A stretch of 64,000 nt of DNA, taken from positions 78,688-142,687 of the forward strand of contig JANWVV010000005.1 in assembly GCA_025055795.1 (NCBI GenBank), read 5' to 3'. A program made the position numbers and the translations under genes. Origin of the DNA: Gemmataceae bacterium (GTDB lineage Bacteria; Planctomycetota; Planctomycetia; Gemmatales; Gemmataceae). Shown one piece after another: positions 60,902-64,000 of the stretch (its first letter is position 1; the number at the start of each line of letters is the position of its first letter). The notes below the pieces were generated by a model. The model made no database searches. It had not been told where the DNA came from and saw only the letters and a list, made by a program, of their open reading frames with translations.

Positions 60902-62173
60902 TCATGCCAAGTCGCGATCTTCAAACAACAACAGCCCCACGACAAGAGCAATAGCTGTGTACAGGCAGGAGTAACCGAACACAGTCAGCACATAAATAGC
61001 AAATTGCCACAGATCGAGCGGTGCTTCGCGGATGATAGCGGGACCCATGTTGAAAAATTCCAGAGCCGGCAGCAGTACGTCGAAGAGGCGGCCGAGAAAT
61101 GCGGCCAGTCCTGCCCCGACGGCCGTTCCGGAAGCTGTCTCAGTAACTCTCACCACAACTGGAGCAAGATGGCCAAGGAAGTAGACTAGTAAACACAAAA
61201 CGATGTTCACTACAAAGCTCAAACGAGTAGCTAAGGCTGCGGCAATAGCGACCAGGATCATAACCTTGCCAAAGCCAAGCATCTGACCGAGCGTATGGGC
61301 GACCACGTCAGAAAACCACAGGCCAGCTCCTCGTGCCACCGCTTTACCCGGATTGGATGGAACCGGGCCTTCAAAGACTGGCACCACAGAACGCTGTGCC
61401 TGAAATGTCATTGGATCCACTACCTTGCTCAGAGGCGCGTAGGGATCCACAGGATCGGGATCGTTATTGATCTGATCGAATTCCCGCACCGCCCGCAAAG
61501 CGTACGTCAGATTCCAGCCCAGAAATAAGGTCATGATTAAACATGCCAGCACAATACCTGCATACTTGCCGAGCAGAAACTGACGCCGATTGACAGGTTT
61601 GCTCATCAAGGTCACGGCCGTTCGGCCTTCAATCTCTTCGCTAATTGACATGCTCGCTGCCAAAACCCCGAACAAAATAGCCGCCAGCATGGAGATGTCA
61701 AAACCGATCTGTTTCATCATCTTGTAATCATCACCAAAGGTGAAATAGGGAATGCAGACCGACAGCCAGGTGAGCAGCATGGCCCCCAGAGTAATCAGCC
61801 AGAACATCGGCTGCCGGCAGGCTTCGCGATAGGCCGCATAGGCCACGGCCCCACCCCGGAAACCGATCACTGTGTAAGGTAACAGGATGAATAAATCAAT
61901 CAGTAATTGCAAATGGAGCAGTCCGCCGTAGATGTATCGGCCATTCCACGATAGGCTTCGGGAGTCGGAGTTATATCCCATGTAAACAGCCAATGCCAAG
62001 CCAGCAGCCAATAAACCCAAACCGACAGACGCCATGGCCGAGGGAGTTGTCACGGTACGTCGGAAACCCTGGGGGTCGACAACGTAAAGCCAGGGCAAGG
62101 CCGCTAAAAGTTGCACCAAAGCCAGAAAAATACCCGCCAGGACAATACTCGGCTCAGTCAACCAAGCCCCCAT
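60902..62173 (-). CDS. ABC-2-type transporter permease
   Basis: About 423 residues with eight or more hydrophobic segments. The middle portion LAAILFGVLAASMSISEEIEGRTAVTLMSKPVNRRQFLLGK is the hallmark of ABC-2 permeases (EEIE-G-T-x-L-x-SKP-V-R-R). It should form part of an exporter with an ATPase, which is not in the window. The long loop with NNDPDPVDPYAPLSKVV is periplasmic by prediction. ATG at 62173 is chosen because GGAGGGG precedes it; the 62209 start would add 12 residues. Confidence 0.85.
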   Translation of the reverse strand: MGAWLTEPSIVLAGIFLALVQLLAALPWLYVVDPQGFRRTVTTPSAMASVGLGLLAAGLALAVYMGYNSDSRSLSWNGRYIYGGLLHLQLLIDLFILLPYTVIGFRGGAVAYAAYREACRQPMFWLITLGAMLLTWLSVCIPYFTFGDDYKMMKQIGFDISMLAAILFGVLAASMSISEEIEGRTAVTLMSKPVNRRQFLLGKYAGIVLACLIMTLFLGWNLTYALRAVREFDQINNDPDPVDPYAPLSKVVDPMTFQAQRSVVPVFEGPVPSNPGKAVARGAGLWFSDVVAHTLGQMLGFGKVMILVAIAAALATRLSFVVNIVLCLLVYFLGHLAPVVVRVTETASGTAVGAGLAAFLGRLFDVLLPALEFFNMGPAIIREAPLDLWQFAIYVLTVFGYSCLYTAIALVVGLLLFEDRDLA

Positions 62174-62575
62174 GCGTTTCACCCCTCCAGCGTCCCAATG
62201 GTCGCACACTTGGACGCTTCAGCTCAGTTATAATACGTCTTGTCTGCCCAAAGCGTTCGTGCCACTATCGGCGACTCCCTATATCTTACCAGACATTAAA
62301 CAGCTCCAGAGTAAGACAAATCTTCTTTTGAACTTCCGGGAAAATTTCTTCCTGCCAGCATTGCATAGGTCATGTTTGCAGGTTAGAATCCATGGGAGCT
62401 GCAATTAGACCGGTATGGTATAGGTATACAGTTATAGATTTATCAGTTGTTCAATGATACTCGGTTTAGGGCAATTGACGACTTCTATTGTCCCAGCTAC
62501 CTGCAACTGCAGGCTAAGGCCCGACGGAACTCATAGACTTAGTCAGGTTTCGGGAGTTGGATGGAGGGAGGTTTC
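62174..62575. other. 402-base divergent gap
   Basis: It separates the permease from the HEAT-repeat gene. A TATAAT (62229-62234) lacks a -35 at correct spacing. No gene is seen. Confidence 0.35.
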
Positions 62576-64000
62576 ATGGCCGAAGTCCAATGGTACTGCC
62601 CCCGCTGTCAACAGTCGGTGAGCATCGCCCAATTAGGCGAAAAAAAATGCCCGACCTGTGGAGTAATGTTGATTTGTGCTATGGGTAAGGATGAGAAAGA
62701 GCTTCCGACTCCGCCAGGAACAAGTCCATCGTCTTCTACAGTTTTTGCGACTGCTCCTCCTGCAAATCCAAATACATCAAATATACCACCTATACCACCT
62801 ATACCACCTATACCACCTATACCACCTATACCGTCCTTCCCCCCACCGCCAATGTCTCCGCCTCGCCCTCAGGAAGTTCCAGGGGAAGGAAATGTGGTTG
62901 CCGCCGTTCCAAGCGTTTCACCGCCTCCCTTACCACCGCCTGTAGGAAAACCCTCAGCACAACTGGCAGATGTACGGTTACAGGAAGGCCCAGCTCTTCC
63001 TCCGCCATTGCCTCCCCGGCCCCCCCGTACACCTCCTCCTCAGAAGTCCACTCCAACTAGCCCGTTCGTACTGATTGGTGGCGCCTTGGTGCTTGTTGCC
63101 GCTATCGGAGGGATCCTGTATTACCTCGCCATAGCTCGCACGAGTGATTCTTCTAGCCCTCCTGATTATGCAAAAACCGATACTAGTTCATCTACATCTA
63201 GCGCGGCTGAGAGTAACTCCAGAACTAATAACGGTACCGGAACAGATAAAAACGTGGGTTATGACCTTACACCGGGGAACAACAAAGTAGTTCCACAACC
63301 CGGCAAAAACAACGACAAGGCGGAAAAAGGACAGAAGGAAAAAGCAGAACTTCACGAGAAGGTCGACGCGACCCCGAAACGCCCTTCTTTACCAAAGCGC
63401 CGCGATGATGTACCTCAGCTTATCAAGGTTCTACAGGAGGGCGAGGAAAACGATCGGCTAGAAGCAGCCCGATTGCTAGCTAGTACCGGTGTACAGGCAC
63501 GCTGGGCCATCCCCTATATGATTCAAATTGTCGAAACTGCTCCGCCAGCTCTAGGCCAAGAGGTATACAACGCCCTTGTTGCTATAGGCCCTCCTGAGCC
63601 CGCGCAAGAGCACCTGCTAAAACAGTGTTTGCAATCACCCAACCATCTGTTGCGCAACTATGCGATTACCATGTATGCCGCTGGTACTCCTATCTTGCCA
63701 CGGGATTTGTTGCCGACGGTGGTTCGGATGTTGGAACAGGATCAGGCGAAAGAGGCACGTCTCAAATTTCTGTCAGCTATAGCACATTTAGGAAATTTTG
63801 CCCTACCCCTGGCTGTTGGAGCAGTTATCGAATGTCTGGCTGATGCAGATGAGGAAGTGCGTCTCGCTGCCAAACAACTAATGCGGGACAACTGGAAAAT
63901 CTACCATAAGCCTCCTCAATCTATCAAACCAATATTGATCAGTAAGTTGAAGCATCAGGAGCTCTCAGTACGAGAAGAGGTAGTGAGCATAATTGTGCGG
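62576..64000 (+). CDS. zinc-ribbon, single-pass membrane protein with HEAT repeats (3' end beyond window)
   Basis: The frame opens with ATG at 62576 after GGAGGG and stays open to the edge (475 residues). It begins with a zinc ribbon (WYCPRCQQ ... KCPTCGVM), then a long Pro-rich segment containing a perfect IPP tripeptide repeat encoded by a 9-bp tandem repeat. Next come a membrane helix (FVLIGGALVLVAAIGGILYYLAI, about residues 162-184), a Ser/Thr/Asn/Lys-rich linker and, from about residue 278, HEAT-type helix pairs (LIKVLQEGEENDRLEAARLLA, VGAVIECLADADEEVRLAAKQLM). The zinc ribbon plus membrane helix matches the gene at 36872. HEAT repeats bind proteins. The function is unknown. Confidence 0.82.
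   Translation, partial: MAEVQWYCPRCQQSVSIAQLGEKKCPTCGVMLICAMGKDEKELPTPPGTSPSSSTVFATAPPANPNTSNIPPIPPIPPIPPIPPIPSFPPPPMSPPRPQEVPGEGNVVAAVPSVSPPPLPPPVGKPSAQLADVRLQEGPALPPPLPPRPPRTPPPQKSTPTSPFVLIGGALVLVAAIGGILYYLAIARTSDSSSPPDYAKTDTSSSTSSAAESNSRTNNGTGTDKNVGYDLTPGNNKVVPQPGKNNDKAEKGQKEKAELHEKVDATPKRPSLPKRRDDVPQLIKVLQEGEENDRLEAARLLASTGVQARWAIPYMIQIVETAPPALGQEVYNALVAIGPPEPAQEHLLKQCLQSPNHLLRNYAITMYAAGTPILPRDLLPTVVRMLEQDQAKEARLKFLSAIAHLGNFALPLAVGAVIECLADADEEVRLAAKQLMRDNWKIYHKPPQSIKPILISKLKHQELSVREEVVSIIVR
62783..62827 (+). repeat. 9-bp coding minisatellite, five perfect copies
   Basis: ATACCACCT is repeated five times, followed by a sixth, altered copy (ATACCGTCC). It encodes Ile-Pro-Pro repeats in the linker of the zinc-ribbon/HEAT protein and is in frame, so copy-number changes keep the frame. 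Confidence 0.95.

Overview
The window reads as chromosome of a planctomycete, probably of the Gemmata-like lineage. This is inferred from several hallmarks: a DUF1559 pseudopilin with the H-X9-DG tail motif, a large exported protein with the LExLExR N-terminal signal, secreted proteins with squalene-cyclase-type repeats, very large PQQ-type beta-propeller/TPR proteins, zinc-ribbon plus single-membrane-helix proteins, Flp pilins, and much non-coding space between short operons. I found no rRNA, tRNA, CRISPR array, insertion sequence, phage or plasmid gene. The region looks like ordinary vertically inherited chromosome, with many lineage-specific genes of unknown role.

Layout. 1-4.5 kb (minus): a truncated FAD oxidoreductase, a DUF1559 pseudopilin and an MFS transporter. 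5-8.5 kb (plus): a small unknown protein, a XerC/D recombinase, an exported thioredoxin-TPR protein and a small membrane protein. 8.6-11.8 kb (minus): a zinc alcohol dehydrogenase and a long UbiD-type decarboxylase. 11.9-15.6 kb (plus): a hybrid histidine kinase, then two tandem Flp pilins ending in a clear terminator. 15.6-18.5 kb (minus): an exported propeller protein with a helical C-terminal half. 18.7-21.6 kb (minus): a compact operon of a family-2 glycosyltransferase, a protein distantly like the bacillithiol ligase BshC, and half of a thiamine-diphosphate decarboxylase. 22-24.6 kb (plus): an exported unknown protein and a lipoprotein. 24.8-29.4 kb (minus): an FGGY sugar kinase and the recO / BamD-like / LptE-like operon. 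29.7-31.9 kb (plus): pdxH and a serine hydrolase. 32-35.1 kb (minus): two secreted squalene-cyclase-fold proteins. Then cysK (plus), a zinc-ribbon membrane protein and a 1.1-kilo-residue exported protein (minus), and pyruvate kinase.

43.6-49.5 kb (minus) looks like a metal-homeostasis neighbourhood: a class-III aminotransferase and a ZnuB-type permease in one transcript, a UPF0718 permease with a His-rich UPF0703/TIGR03943 partner, and a stand-alone rpsR behind a perfect 14-bp palindrome. 49.7-64 kb holds a Gfo/Idh/MocA oxidoreductase, a 1.7-kilo-residue propeller/TPR protein (plus), a pair of M16 peptidases flanking a 53-residue membrane protein that I found by reading the gap, a GNAT acetyltransferase, an ABC-2-type permease, and the start of a zinc-ribbon/HEAT-repeat protein (plus) with a 9-bp coding minisatellite.

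The best candidates for undescribed biology are the GT2/BshC-like/TPP operon and the metal cluster with its lone rpsR. Next come the exported multidomain proteins (propeller plus helical half; duplicated lectin-like domains plus EF-hand plus hydrolase-like end). Start sites were chosen from Shine-Dalgarno spacing and family N-termini, and several differ from the longest possible frame. Nothing here was checked by database search, so family calls rest on recognisable motifs only.
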